NCBI GenBank assembly: GCA_003447235.1
Contig: DLZV01000026.1
Coordinates: 1-57,537, forward strand
Source of the DNA: Prevotella sp.
GTDB taxonomy: Bacteria > Bacteroidota > Bacteroidia > Bacteroidales > Bacteroidaceae
Direction of reading: 5' to 3'
DNA: 57,537 bases
Program-made: the position numbers and the translations under genes
Part shown: in pieces, positions 41,991-50,901 of the stretch
Layout: each line of letters opens with the position of its first letter
Position numbering within the stretch: position 1 is the first letter of the stretch
Notes under the pieces: generated by a model
What the model was told of the DNA's origin: nothing
What the model saw: only the letters and a program-made list of their open reading frames with translations
Databases searched by the model: none

Positions 41991-43446
41991 CCTTCTCTCT
42001 GAGCAGCGCCAAGAGCGGCTCTCGCTCGTTGGGCACGATATTTTCCAGCACGGCCTCCTTGAGCGCCTTCTTCAGTTCGCCCACCTCGCGGGACGGTTTC
42101 AGATGGAAGAGCTCCATGATTTCGTTGCCGTCGATGACCGGCTGCAGCAGACGCTTGTAGTCGCGCTCCTTGAGGTCGGCTATCTTCTCCCTGACGATGC
42201 GGAAGTTCTCCAAAAACTGCTTCTTCCTCACCTGATTCTTGCTCGTGATGTCAGCCTCGCAGAGCATCATGAGGTCGTCGATGTCGTCGCCCGCGTCGTT
42301 GATGAGCCTTCTCACGGCCGAGTCCGTCACCACGTCGTCGGCAATGGCGATCGGTCGCATGTGGAGCTCCACGAGCTTCTGCACATACTTCATCTTGCTG
42401 TCCAGCGGCAGTTTCATCCTCCTGAACATCTCCGGCACCATCCTGGCCCCGATGTCGTTGTGGTTGTGGAAAGTCCAGCCCAGCTGATTGTCCCAGCGCT
42501 TGCTCTTGGGCTTGCCGATGTCGTGGAAGAGGGCTGCCCAGCGCAGCCAGATATTGGCCTTGAAAGGAGGCTGCTCGGGATTCTCCTGCTTCTCCTGCTC
42601 GTAGCGTCGCTCTTCGGCCCGTGCCACGTTCTCCAGCACCTCCAGCGTGTGGTGGAAGTTGTTCTTGTGTGCCCTGCCGTTGCGCGTCTCCACGAGGTCG
42701 AGGGCCGTCAGTTCGGGAATGATGAGGCCCAGCAGTCCGCAGCGCTGCAGCTCGAAGAATCCCTTGCTCGGATATTGCGAAGCCATGATCTTGCACAACT
42801 CCTCGGCTATGCGCTCCCCGCTGATGATGCGGATGCGCTCGGCGTTGCGTGAGAGCGCCTCGAAGGTCTCCTCCTCGATGAAAAAGTTGAGTTGGGTGGC
42901 AAACCTCACACAACGCAGCATTCGTAGTGGATCGTCCGAGAAGGTGACGTCCGGGTCCAGGGGCGTGCGGATGATGCCCTCCCATAGATCGCCTATGCCG
43001 TCGAAGGGATCTACCAGTTCGCCGAAGCGCGCCTTGTTCAGACAGATGGCCATGGCGTTGATGGTGAAGTCGCGACGGTCCTGGTCGTCCTCCAGCGTTC
43101 CATCCTCCACGATAGGCTTCCGCGAGTCGTGGCTGTAGCTCTCCTTTCGTGCGCCGACAAACTCCACCTCCATACCGTGGAATTTCACCTGTGCCGTCCC
43201 GAAGTTGCGAAACACGCTCACGTGCGCCCGCCTTCCCAGGATCTTCCTCAGCTTCTCGGCTACGGCTATGCCGCTTCCTACCACCACCACGTCGATGTCG
43301 TTGGACGGGCGTTCCAAAAAGATGTCGCGTACATAGCCTCCCACGACGTAGCAATCTACGCCCAGACTGTCGGCGGCTTCTGAGATATGGTGAAAAATGT
43401 CTTTGTCGAGCAGTTGTGCCAGCTCCTCGTCGGTATATTCGCGCAT
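41968..43446 (-). CDS. cca: CCA tRNA nucleotidyltransferase (with HD domain)
   Basis: A 492-residue enzyme that adds or repairs the 3' CCA of tRNAs. The nucleotidyltransferase head has VVGGYVRDIFLERPSNDIDVVV with the GGxxR and DxD residues. Further motifs are RRDFTINAMAI and DPLRMLRCVRFATQL. The C-terminal part has an HD motif (ALFHDIGKP) of the predicted phosphohydrolase domain. The start MREYTDEEL at 43446 is preferred because the -7 box (43473-43481) lies just upstream of it. Confidence 0.93.
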   Translation of the reverse strand: MREYTDEELAQLLDKDIFHHISEAADSLGVDCYVVGGYVRDIFLERPSNDIDVVVVGSGIAVAEKLRKILGRRAHVSVFRNFGTAQVKFHGMEVEFVGARKESYSHDSRKPIVEDGTLEDDQDRRDFTINAMAICLNKARFGELVDPFDGIGDLWEGIIRTPLDPDVTFSDDPLRMLRCVRFATQLNFFIEEETFEALSRNAERIRIISGERIAEELCKIMASQYPSKGFFELQRCGLLGLIIPELTALDLVETRNGRAHKNNFHHTLEVLENVARAEERRYEQEKQENPEQPPFKANIWLRWAALFHDIGKPKSKRWDNQLGWTFHNHNDIGARMVPEMFRRMKLPLDSKMKYVQKLVELHMRPIAIADDVVTDSAVRRLINDAGDDIDDLMMLCEADITSKNQVRKKQFLENFRIVREKIADLKERDYKRLLQPVIDGNEIMELFHLKPSREVGELKKALKEAVLENIVPNEREPLLALLREKAKELGVG

Positions 43447-43472
43447 TGACTTCCTTGTTGTTTTTTCAAGAT

Positions 43473-43481
43473 GCAAAGGTA
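43473..43481 (-). promoter_or_regulatory. cca -7 box TACCTTTGC
   Basis: A minus-strand TAnnTTTG match, 26 bases before the cca ATG. Confidence 0.65.
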
Positions 43482-43593
43482 CAAAAATTTTTTCTATTCT
43501 CCGCATTTTGGCGTGATAAGGTTGCGTAAGACGAGAAAACTGGTTTTCTCCAGCATGCAGAGGACGATTGTGGGATTAAATTTGAGGTAATCG

Positions 43594-43625
43594 TTGGCTT
43601 GTTATCCAAAAGTTTGTATCTTTGC
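43594..43625 (+). promoter_or_regulatory. dnaG promoter TTG-N20-TATCTTTGC
   Basis: TTG at 43594-43596 and the -7 box at 43617-43625 are separated by 20 bases. The leader to the ATG at 43666 is ~35 bases. Confidence 0.7.
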
Positions 43626-43665
43626 AAAGATTAAAAGACAATCAGCTCATACGCAAAGACAAAGT

Positions 43666-45606
43666 ATGATAGACCGGGCTACGATAGACAGGATCATGGA
43701 TGCGACCGACATCGTCGATGTCATCTCCGAGTTTGTGACGCTCCGCAAGCGCGGCACGAGCTATACGGGATTGTGTCCTTTCCACGACGACAAGACGCCT
43801 TCGTTCTCCGTCAGTCCGTCGAAGGGAGTCTATAAATGCTTCGCCTGTGGCGAGGCGGGCAATGCCGTCAACTTCATCATGAAGCACGAGCAGAAGACCT
43901 ATCCCGAGGCCCTGCGCTGGTTGGCCAACCGCTACCATATCGAGATCCACGACCGCGAACTGACCGACGAGGAGCGTCGCCAGGCCACGGAGCGCGACTC
44001 CCTCTTCCTGGCCAACGAGTGGGCGGCCAAATACTTCGAGGATACCCTCCTCAACGACCCTGATGGTCAGGCCATCGGTCTCCAATACTTCCGCCAGCGC
44101 GGTTTCCGCGACGACACCATCCGCAAGTTTCGCCTGGGCTTCTGCCTCGCCAGTGGCCACGCCATGACCGATGCTGCCCAGCGCGAGGGATTCCAGAAAG
44201 ACGTCCTCCTCAAGTCGGGCCTCTGCTATGAGCGCTCCGACGGCTCGTTGACCGATCGCTTTGCCGGCCGCGTTATCTTCCCCTGGATCACCATGAGCGG
44301 CAAGGTAGTGGGCTTCACGGGCCGCGTCCTCGACACCCGCACCCATGGCGTGCGCATGAAGTATGTCAACTCGCCCGATTCCGAGATCTACCACAAGACC
44401 AACGAGCTCTATGGCATCGACCTGGCGAAGCGCGCCATGAGCAAGCAGGGCGAGGCCCTGCTCGTGGAGGGCCAGGCCGACGTGATCAGTCTGAGCCAGC
44501 GCGGCGTGGAGAATGTCGTGGCGGGTTCGGGAACGGCCCTCACCATTCCCCAGATCAAGCTCATCCATCGCTTCACCCCCAACGTCACCCTCGTCTATGA
44601 TGGCGACGAGGCTGGCCAAAAGGCCGCCCTGCGCGGTACGGACCTGCTGCTCTCCGAGGGCATGAATGTCAAGGTGCTCTTCCTCCCTGACGGCCAAGAC
44701 CCCGACGACTTCGCCCGCAGCCGGTCCTCCGAGGAGCTCCAGGCCTATATCGAGCAAAACCGTACCGACTTCATCGTCTTCCAGACCCAGGCCCTCCTGC
44801 AGGGCGTCACCGACCCCGTGCGCCGCGCCGAGGCCGTCAATCAGATTGTCAGGAGTATTGCTGTCATCCGCGACCCTATTGTCCGCGCCAGTTACCTCCG
44901 CGAGTGTGCCCACAGGACCGACGTGCGCGAGGATACGCTCATCGCCCAGATGAACCGCTTCATCTACCAGGGCAAGGAGGCGCGCCAGCGCGAGGAGGAG
45001 CGTGCGCAGGCCAGCCAGGCCAGTCAGCCGCAGCCCTTCGCCCCCGCCAGTCCCATGCAGCAGGCCTCGAAGGTGGAGAAGATGCTCATCGAGACCGTCA
45101 TCCGCCATGGTGGCGAGGTGATCCTCCCTGATGTGGAGGATGAGACTTCCGGTAAGCATTTCGACCTCAACGTGGCGCAGTATATCGCCTATGACCTGGC
45201 CCAGGACCAGCTCGCCTTCTCCGATCCCCTCTACAACCGCATCCTCGCCGAAGCCGTGGAGCAGTCGGAGAAGGGACCTTTTGATGCGGGCAAGTATTTC
45301 CGCCACCATCCCGACATCGAGATCCAGACCCTCGCGGCCAGCATGAGCACCGATGCCTACCAGCTCTCTGAGAGCCTTCAGATGAAGGAGAGCGTGGAGC
45401 GGCTTCGAGATACCGTGGTCCACCTCGTCATGGACTTCCGCCTCGACTACATCGAGCACCAGCTCAAGGTGCTTCAGGACCGGCTGAAGAAGGCCCTGGC
45501 GATCGGTATCAGCACCGAGGAGATGAAGCAGATGATGGAGGAGATCAAGAACTGGCAGACCGTGCGCAACGCCGTGGCACGCAAGTTGGGCAGCGATATC
45601 GTATAG
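43666..45606 (+). CDS. dnaG: DNA primase
   Basis: A 646-residue primase that makes RNA primers at the replication fork. The N-terminal CHC2 zinc ribbon has Cys37, His40, Cys58 and Cys61 (CPFHDDKTPSF, CFACGEAGN). The catalytic TOPRIM domain has EALLVEGQADVISL and VYDGDEAGQKAAL. The C-terminal helicase-interaction region is present but divergent, with a Gln/Ala-rich linker near residues 440-465. The promoter just upstream of 43666 excludes a longer start. Not in the usual rpsU-dnaG-rpoD macromolecular synthesis operon. Confidence 0.96.
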   Translation: MIDRATIDRIMDATDIVDVISEFVTLRKRGTSYTGLCPFHDDKTPSFSVSPSKGVYKCFACGEAGNAVNFIMKHEQKTYPEALRWLANRYHIEIHDRELTDEERRQATERDSLFLANEWAAKYFEDTLLNDPDGQAIGLQYFRQRGFRDDTIRKFRLGFCLASGHAMTDAAQREGFQKDVLLKSGLCYERSDGSLTDRFAGRVIFPWITMSGKVVGFTGRVLDTRTHGVRMKYVNSPDSEIYHKTNELYGIDLAKRAMSKQGEALLVEGQADVISLSQRGVENVVAGSGTALTIPQIKLIHRFTPNVTLVYDGDEAGQKAALRGTDLLLSEGMNVKVLFLPDGQDPDDFARSRSSEELQAYIEQNRTDFIVFQTQALLQGVTDPVRRAEAVNQIVRSIAVIRDPIVRASYLRECAHRTDVREDTLIAQMNRFIYQGKEARQREEERAQASQASQPQPFAPASPMQQASKVEKMLIETVIRHGGEVILPDVEDETSGKHFDLNVAQYIAYDLAQDQLAFSDPLYNRILAEAVEQSEKGPFDAGKYFRHHPDIEIQTLAASMSTDAYQLSESLQMKESVERLRDTVVHLVMDFRLDYIEHQLKVLQDRLKKALAIGISTEEMKQMMEEIKNWQTVRNAVARKLGSDIV

Positions 45607-45707
45607 CTTCGCCCCTCGACGCTATGCTGGAAGCCGCCCGATAGCCTTGGCACCACACGCTCTCTATTGCCACACGCTATATAATAATAAGGAAAGGAAC
45701 AATCAAA

Positions 45708-47462
45708 ATGATCATAGACAAATTGAAAGACCTATTGCAACCTGCTAATGCAGCAGAAAGCGAAAAAGCGAACGAAGCGCCCCGCCTCGACCAGAAAGCA
45801 CTCTGCCAATTGCTCGAAACCACCCTTGCCAGCATCGGCTGCACGCCCACCTGGGAGGACGAGCGAGATCAAAGCCGTGTGGCCAGCTATGAGTACCAAG
45901 GAGGCAATTTCCTTGTGCGCATCGCCAAGGACGATACCTTCCTGCGCCTTTGCTACCCCATCTTCTTGAGTGTGGACAAAGAGCTTGTCGAACTGGTGCG
46001 CGAGATCTGCAACCAGGTCAACCTTGCGTCTATCGGTCTTCGTGCCGTTTATACCTTCGACGAAGACCACCTCCACGTCAATGTCCATTTCTTCGACAAC
46101 CTTTACCTCGAACCCTCGCGGGCCAAGGAAATGTTGACGCAAAGCATGAAAGAGATGTTCTCCTGGCGCGACGCCTTTGTCCGCTGGATGGATACCGTCA
46201 AGGAGAAAAGGAAGAAATACGGCGCGAACAGCCCTGAGGAAATTGAGGAGCAGTACAAGCGCTTGATCCTGATGATCCGCGAGCACGAGTTGAATAAGAG
46301 CGAGGACACGATGTCTGTGCGCGAAAGCGCCGTTCATCACATCACGCTCTCCGAGTTGGTCCAAGATGCCGTGGGTGTCAAAGACTTTGTGCCCTCGCTT
46401 CTGAGCGTCGCGGGCGACGGTCTCTCCCTCGTCATGGACGCCAGCCAGGACGCCCAGCTTCGCTTGAAGATGGCCGACTACGTCCTTTCCGACGCCCTCG
46501 TCTCCGACGGCCAGTTTGCCCGCCGTTGTGCCACCCTCCAGCTCGTCTTCTTCCAGCCTGAGGATCCCGACGAGCGTCGCTACCTCACGGTCTCCCTGGT
46601 GGCCCGCGAAACCTCGCCAGAGGCCCTCTTCTTCCAGACCACGGTCGTCCTCACGCCCCGCCTCGCCACCCTCGAGAATCCTGCCGACTGTGTCAACGAC
46701 CATCCCACGGCCTGCTCCCTGCTCATGGCCTACGATCTCAAGAACGAGAAGCAGCTTCGCGACGAGTTCCAGTATATGTGGACCGACGCCAAGGACAAGT
46801 TGGTCCACGGACAGATCGGCAAGATGACTGAGGAGCAGCGCGCCGTGGCCCGTGTGACGACCCGCTCGCTGGCCGGGGCGCTCTATCGCGGCACGCAGCT
46901 CTTCCAGAGCAAGCGCTTCTTCGAAGCGATGCTCCTGCTCCGCAATGCCTTCGTCCTTTGGAGAGGATCCGTCGATCAATTCTCCTCCAAGGAGCGTGGC
47001 CAGTTCTATGAGGTTTGCTTCATGCTCGGCTACTGCTATGACGAGATGAGGCAGTACGACATCGGCCACTACTACCTCTCGCTGCTCGACGGCACGGACA
47101 ACATAGCCCACGTGTGCGAGATGGTCAACAACCTCGCCAACAACAACGATCCGCGCGTGATCAGCTATATCGAGTCGCTGCTGACTGAAATCCAGCGCCG
47201 CGTCGAGGAGGAGACGGGCAAGCATGTGGGCGTCTATGAGGCTGCCCAGGATAGCGAATACTGCGAGTTTGCTGGTTTCCTTCTGGCCACGCGCGTCTCG
47301 ATCTACGCCATGCGCGCCTGCTACAAAGAGGCCGCCCTGGAGTTGCATGAGATCAGCAAATATCCCGATCTGTCTGATCACGTCAGGGAGGTCATGCGCC
47401 GTATAGACCGGAATCGGTCCAACCCGGACGAAGCGCCCTTCGCGCCTCCCGCTGACTGTTAG
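45708..47462 (+). CDS. Conserved protein of unknown function between dnaG and cls
   Basis: A 584-residue soluble, acidic protein without signal peptide or transmembrane segment. Residues ~28-140 (ALCQLLETTLASIGC, NFLVRIAKDDTFLRLCYP, DHLHVNVHFFDNL) resemble the YbjN/type III-chaperone-like fold. Residues ~150-185 are a charged helix (VKEKRKKYGANSPEEIEEQY), and the C-terminal third (about 390-560) is helical with TPR-like pairs (QLFQSKRFFEAMLLLRNAF, CFMLGYCYDEMRQYDIGHYY). These are fold-level impressions only; no function is assigned. A GGAAAGGA ribosome binding site precedes the ATG. Confidence 0.75.
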   Translation: MIIDKLKDLLQPANAAESEKANEAPRLDQKALCQLLETTLASIGCTPTWEDERDQSRVASYEYQGGNFLVRIAKDDTFLRLCYPIFLSVDKELVELVREICNQVNLASIGLRAVYTFDEDHLHVNVHFFDNLYLEPSRAKEMLTQSMKEMFSWRDAFVRWMDTVKEKRKKYGANSPEEIEEQYKRLILMIREHELNKSEDTMSVRESAVHHITLSELVQDAVGVKDFVPSLLSVAGDGLSLVMDASQDAQLRLKMADYVLSDALVSDGQFARRCATLQLVFFQPEDPDERRYLTVSLVARETSPEALFFQTTVVLTPRLATLENPADCVNDHPTACSLLMAYDLKNEKQLRDEFQYMWTDAKDKLVHGQIGKMTEEQRAVARVTTRSLAGALYRGTQLFQSKRFFEAMLLLRNAFVLWRGSVDQFSSKERGQFYEVCFMLGYCYDEMRQYDIGHYYLSLLDGTDNIAHVCEMVNNLANNNDPRVISYIESLLTEIQRRVEEETGKHVGVYEAAQDSEYCEFAGFLLATRVSIYAMRACYKEAALELHEISKYPDLSDHVREVMRRIDRNRSNPDEAPFAPPADC

Positions 47463-47495
47463 CCTCCTGCCCACCACCCCTCCACACCACGCGCT

Positions 47496-48917
47496 ATGGA
47501 CTACCTGCATTGGATATTTCTCGCCCTCTATATGACGCTTGCCGTCGCCGCCATGGTCACCATCCTGCTCGACAACCGTCAGCCGGCCAAGACCATGGCC
47601 TGGGTGCTCGTGCTGATGTTCCTGCCCGTGGTGGGCATCATCCTTTACTTCTTCTTCGGACAGAACGTGCGCAAGGAGCGTACCATCTCCCAGCATAGCC
47701 TCGACCAGCTTTCGCGTCGGTCGATGCTGGAGTCTCACGCCCAGGCCAGCCTGAAGATTCCTCCGCTCTACCAGCGCCTCGTCCATCTCTTTGACAGTCA
47801 GGATTTTGCCCCTGCTTTCCATCGCAACGAGACCGAGATCTACCTTAACGGCTACGAGTTTTTCCCCCAGTTGCTCCGCGACATCGCCTCGGCCCGCGAC
47901 CATATTCACCTCGACTTCTTCCTCTTCGAGGACGACCCCTTGGGCCGCCTCGTGAGCGATGCCCTGATCGCCAAGGCTGCCGAGGGCGTGGAGGTGCGCG
48001 TCATCCACGACGACGTGGGCTGCTGGAGCGTCCCCTCCCGCTTCTATGAGCGGATGCGTGAGGGTGGGGTGGAGGTCCACGCCTTCATGCCCGTCCGTTT
48101 TCCGGCCTTCACCAGCAAGGTCAACTACCGCAACCATCGCAAGATAGCCGTCTTCGACGGGCGGGTGGGCTATGTCGGCGGCATGAATATCGCGCTCCGC
48201 TACGTGAAGGGCCTCGGCGCACAGGCCTGGCGCGACACGATGGTGCGCATCCATGGCAATGTCGTCTATGGGCTGCAGCGCGCCTTCCTGGTCGATTGGT
48301 TCTTCGTCGATCGCACGCTCATCACGGACCGCCGCTACTACCCGGAGTTTCCCTTGCCCCAGACGGAGTGTCTCGCCCAGGTCGTCACGAGCAATCCCAT
48401 CGACCCCTGGCCGAAGATCGAGCAAGGCTTCGTCCGCGTCATCCATAGCGCGCGGCAGTATGTCTATATCGAGACCCCCTACTTCCTGCCTACCGAGCCC
48501 GTCCTCTTTGCCCTCCGCACGGCCGCCCTCTCGGGGGTGGATGTGCGCCTGATGATTCCGCGCAAGGCCGACTCCAAGTTTGTGGCCTGGGCCAGCCGCT
48601 CCTTCGTCAAGGAGATAGCCGATGCAGGCGTCCGCGTCTTGTTCTACGACCGTGGCTTCAACCATAGCAAGCTCCTCGTGAGCGATGACCTCCTGGCGAC
48701 CATCGGTTCCACCAATGTCGATTTCCGTAGTTTTGAGCACGATTTCGAATCCAATGTGTTTTTCTATGACCAGGCCATGGCCCTCCGTGTCAAGCAGGTT
48801 TTCCTCGACGATGAGGCCGACAGCATTCCCCTCGACCAGTTACGCGAGGGCGCTTCCCGCGGCCTGCTCCTCCGCCTCTGGGAGTCGTTGGTCCGCCTGA
48901 TGAGCCCGCTCATGTAG
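47496..48917 (+). CDS. cls: Cardiolipin synthase
   Basis: A 473-residue phospholipase D-superfamily membrane enzyme that joins two phosphatidylglycerols into cardiolipin. Two N-terminal transmembrane helices (about 5-25 and 34-54) are followed by two HKD motifs: NHRKIAVFDGRVGYVGG and NHSKLLVSDDLLATIGSTN. YIETPYFLPTEPVL precedes the second. Length and layout are standard. It starts 33 bases after the unknown gene, so the two may be co-transcribed. Confidence 0.95.
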   Translation: MDYLHWIFLALYMTLAVAAMVTILLDNRQPAKTMAWVLVLMFLPVVGIILYFFFGQNVRKERTISQHSLDQLSRRSMLESHAQASLKIPPLYQRLVHLFDSQDFAPAFHRNETEIYLNGYEFFPQLLRDIASARDHIHLDFFLFEDDPLGRLVSDALIAKAAEGVEVRVIHDDVGCWSVPSRFYERMREGGVEVHAFMPVRFPAFTSKVNYRNHRKIAVFDGRVGYVGGMNIALRYVKGLGAQAWRDTMVRIHGNVVYGLQRAFLVDWFFVDRTLITDRRYYPEFPLPQTECLAQVVTSNPIDPWPKIEQGFVRVIHSARQYVYIETPYFLPTEPVLFALRTAALSGVDVRLMIPRKADSKFVAWASRSFVKEIADAGVRVLFYDRGFNHSKLLVSDDLLATIGSTNVDFRSFEHDFESNVFFYDQAMALRVKQVFLDDEADSIPLDQLREGASRGLLLRLWESLVRLMSPLM

Positions 48918-48991
48918 CTTGCGCTGGTTCGCTTAGAAAAAAAAGTTCATCCGGAAAATCAAGTGATCGGGTTTGTGCTGTTGCCAATACG

Positions 48992-49043
48992 TCCTGCTGA
49001 GTCAGGGAAAACAACCAATACAAATTTTACAACAAGTTACAAC
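48992..49043. repeat. 52-bp direct repeat, copy A
   Basis: Begins TCCTGCTGAGTCAGGGAAAA and ends ACAACAAGTTACAAC. It differs from copy B (49144-49195) at three positions by eye. Confidence 0.8.
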
Positions 49044-49143
49044 GCTTTCGATAAGCCATGTGCAAAACCGAGCTCGCTCGAGCTTTGCCATGGCGAGAAA
49101 GGGTACCATGAAATGGAACTTTGCACGCTTTTGCGTGTCACAA

Positions 49144-49195
49144 TCCTGCTGAGTTAGGGAAAACAACCAATACTACTTTTACAACAAGTTACAAC
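49144..49195. repeat. 52-bp direct repeat, copy B
   Basis: Second copy, 152 bp after copy A. It is preceded by a GCACGCTTTTGCGTGTC hairpin. The sequence after it (49196-49215) is another CTACACGC-TTTT-GCGTGTAG hairpin, followed by CAATCCTGCTG again. Confidence 0.8.
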
Positions 49196-49385
49196 CTACA
49201 CGCTTTTGCGTGTAGCAATCCTGCTGCAAGGTAAACAACAAAATACAACAAGGGTGCCATGAAATGGAACAGCTTCGCATTGTGTGTACATCCTTGCTGT
49301 CCTGGCGAAGCGTTGTTCATAGTTGTTTCCCTTGCAGCAATCCTTTGTCAGCATGGGCCTCGAAGAGGCGATGTCCCCGCGAAGC

Positions 49386-49424
49386 GTTGTTACTTGTTGT
49401 AAAAGTTGTTCAAGTTGTTTTCCC
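49386..49424. repeat. Inverted partial copy of the 52-bp repeat
   Basis: GTTGTTACTTGTTGTAAAAG and the following bases to TTGTTTTCCC match the reverse complement of most of copy B at roughly five of every six bases. Confidence 0.65.
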
Positions 49425-49500
49425 AATTTAGCTGGCCGTGTTGGAAAAACACAACGCTTCCTGCTGCTCCAAATATCGGATGAAACTTTTATTCTTCCTC

Positions 49501-50139
49501 TTATTCTTTCTCCATTTCTTCCTTCTTCTCCTTCTCCGCCTCCCGCTCCATGGCCTTGGAGGAGGCGAGGCTAAACTCGCAGCCGCAGTAGAGCTGGTTG
49601 TAGAACTGATACTCCTTGAGTAGTTGGTTGCGCCGTTCCTGCAGTCCGTCCTTGCGCCAGTTTTGAGCCCAGAAGGTCGTGCCAGGGACGGCCTCGGCTG
49701 CTGCCAGACCGGCCGCGTTCACCTGCTCCAGGTCCTTCCATCGCGAGGAGGCGAGCGTCGTGGCAAAGAAGCCGATTCCGGTCTGCTGCGCCATGTGGGC
49801 CGTGGCCAGCATACGGTAGGCGAAGCACGCCTCGCAACGTCGTCCGCGCTCGGGCTCGCGTTCCAGCCCCTTCATGGCCTCCCGCCAACTGGCGTGGTCG
49901 TAGTCGCCGTCTATCCATCGTAGGCCCAGCGTCTCGGCGTGGCGCTTGCTCTCCTCCTTGCGTATCTCGTATTCGCGCGCCGGAAAGATGTTGGGATTGA
50001 AGTAGAAGATCGTGGGGCGCAGGTCGTGCGCCATCAACCATTCGACGATGGCCGACGAGCAGGGCGCGCAACAGGCGTGGAGCAACACTTCTCCCGCCAT
50101 GCCCTCGGGTAGGATAATATGGCTGCGTTTCTTTTTCAA
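49501..50139 (-). CDS. queH: Epoxyqueuosine reductase QueH
   Basis: A 212-residue QueH (DUF208) protein, which reduces epoxyqueuosine to queuosine in tRNA. The metal-binding cysteines are visible: LHACCAPCSS near residues 20-29, RRCEACFAYR and the terminal YCGCEFS. FYFNPNIFPAREYEIRKEE is family-typical. The C-terminus is a Lys/Glu-rich tail (EREAEKEKKEEMEKE). It complements queA at 29437, so this organism finishes queuosine with the non-cobalamin enzyme. Confidence 0.93.
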   Translation of the reverse strand: MKKKRSHIILPEGMAGEVLLHACCAPCSSAIVEWLMAHDLRPTIFYFNPNIFPAREYEIRKEESKRHAETLGLRWIDGDYDHASWREAMKGLEREPERGRRCEACFAYRMLATAHMAQQTGIGFFATTLASSRWKDLEQVNAAGLAAAEAVPGTTFWAQNWRKDGLQERRNQLLKEYQFYNQLYCGCEFSLASSKAMEREAEKEKKEEMEKE

Positions 50140-50228
50140 AGCGAGTTGTTTTGGTTGTTTTCCCCTTATAAGCAGGTATCATGGTGAAGAAAAGGGCGCG
50201 CAGCTTCTTTCTTCTGCCGATAAATCAC

Positions 50229-50237
50229 TAATTTTGC
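50229..50237 (+). promoter_or_regulatory. -7 box TAATTTTGC of the LuxR-type gene
   Basis: A plus-strand TAnnTTTG match that ends five bases before the ATG at 50243. There is no room for a Shine-Dalgarno sequence, so leaderless translation is expected. Confidence 0.62.
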
Positions 50238-50242
50238 ACCCT

Positions 50243-50866
50243 ATGGAGAAAGGAAAGATGGCCCCAGGCCGCCCCCATATCGCCATTGTCGATCCCAACG
50301 TGTTGGCCACGATAGGATTGCGCCAGCTCTTGCAGACCGTGGTGCCGATGATGGCCGTGGATGTTTACCCCACCTTCGACGCCTTCCTTGCCGGGGGCGG
50401 TGAGGGCTGCTATCACTATTTTGTGGCCCAGTCCGTGGCCGTGGCCCACCACCTTTGGTTTATGGACCGCCGCCGCAAGACCCTCGTGCTGACCCTCTCC
50501 TCCGACCCCCACTCCCAGTTGGCTGGCTTTCGCCACCTCTGTGTGGGCGTGGCTGAGGAGGCGCTCGTCTGCGAGGTGCTGCGCCTTGTGCAGCAAGGCC
50601 ACTCGGGCGGTCGCAACCTGCCGACGGCCGAGACCGACGCGCCGCGTCCCACCCTCACCCCGCGCGAGGTGGAGGTGCTCTCGCTCGTGGTCCGCGGACT
50701 GATGAGCAAGGAGATTGCCGACCGCCTCCATATCAGCCTGCCGACCGTCAACACCCATCGCAAGAATATCTGCGAGAAACTGGGCGTGAAGAGCGTCCCC
50801 GCCCTCACCGTCTATGCCGTCATGCACGGCTATGTGGAGCTGCGCCAAATAGAAGGCAAGGGCTGA
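50243..50866 (+). CDS. LuxR-type transcriptional regulator with degenerate receiver
   Basis: A 207-residue protein with a C-terminal LuxR/NarL helix-turn-helix (about residues 137-200: LTPREVEVLSLVVRGLMSKE, then VNTHRKNICEKLG). The N-terminal half follows a receiver-like pattern (PHIAIVDPNVLATIGLRQLL, then a TLVLTLSS strand), but the third strand reads CYHYFVAQS with no phospho-acceptor Asp, and the acidic pair of the first loop is reduced to one Asp (Asp17). It is therefore unlikely to be controlled by ordinary phosphorylation. No sensor kinase is adjacent; the targets are unknown. Confidence 0.85.
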   Translation: MEKGKMAPGRPHIAIVDPNVLATIGLRQLLQTVVPMMAVDVYPTFDAFLAGGGEGCYHYFVAQSVAVAHHLWFMDRRRKTLVLTLSSDPHSQLAGFRHLCVGVAEEALVCEVLRLVQQGHSGGRNLPTAETDAPRPTLTPREVEVLSLVVRGLMSKEIADRLHISLPTVNTHRKNICEKLGVKSVPALTVYAVMHGYVELRQIEGKG

Positions 50867-50901
50867 CCTCTCCTCTTGCTACCATACGCGCCGGGCTGGC
50901 G

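Larger units (their letters stand above)
48918..49500. other. 583-bp noncoding spacer made largely of interspersed repeats
   Basis: No convincing gene in either strand. The region is a mosaic of decayed direct and inverted repeats (52-bp copies at 48992 and 49144, an inverted partial copy at 49386-49424), palindromic GCACGCTTTTGCGTGT-type hairpins, and a twice-used CATGAAATGGAAC block (near 49108 and 49259). It separates cls from the convergent queH. Confidence 0.7.

Noticed and set aside
45732..48740. A 1002-codon open frame on the minus strand opposite the unknown gene and cls
   Set aside because: It is fully antisense to two well-supported genes, its product is rich in His, Asp, Val and Leu with no recognisable domain, and such mirror frames are expected from GC-rich codon use on the plus strand.
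48963..49574. Short open frames in the repeat-rich spacer (e.g. 48963-49157, 49323-49574)
   Set aside because: They are built from the noncoding repeats, differ in frame between repeat copies, and lack start signals.
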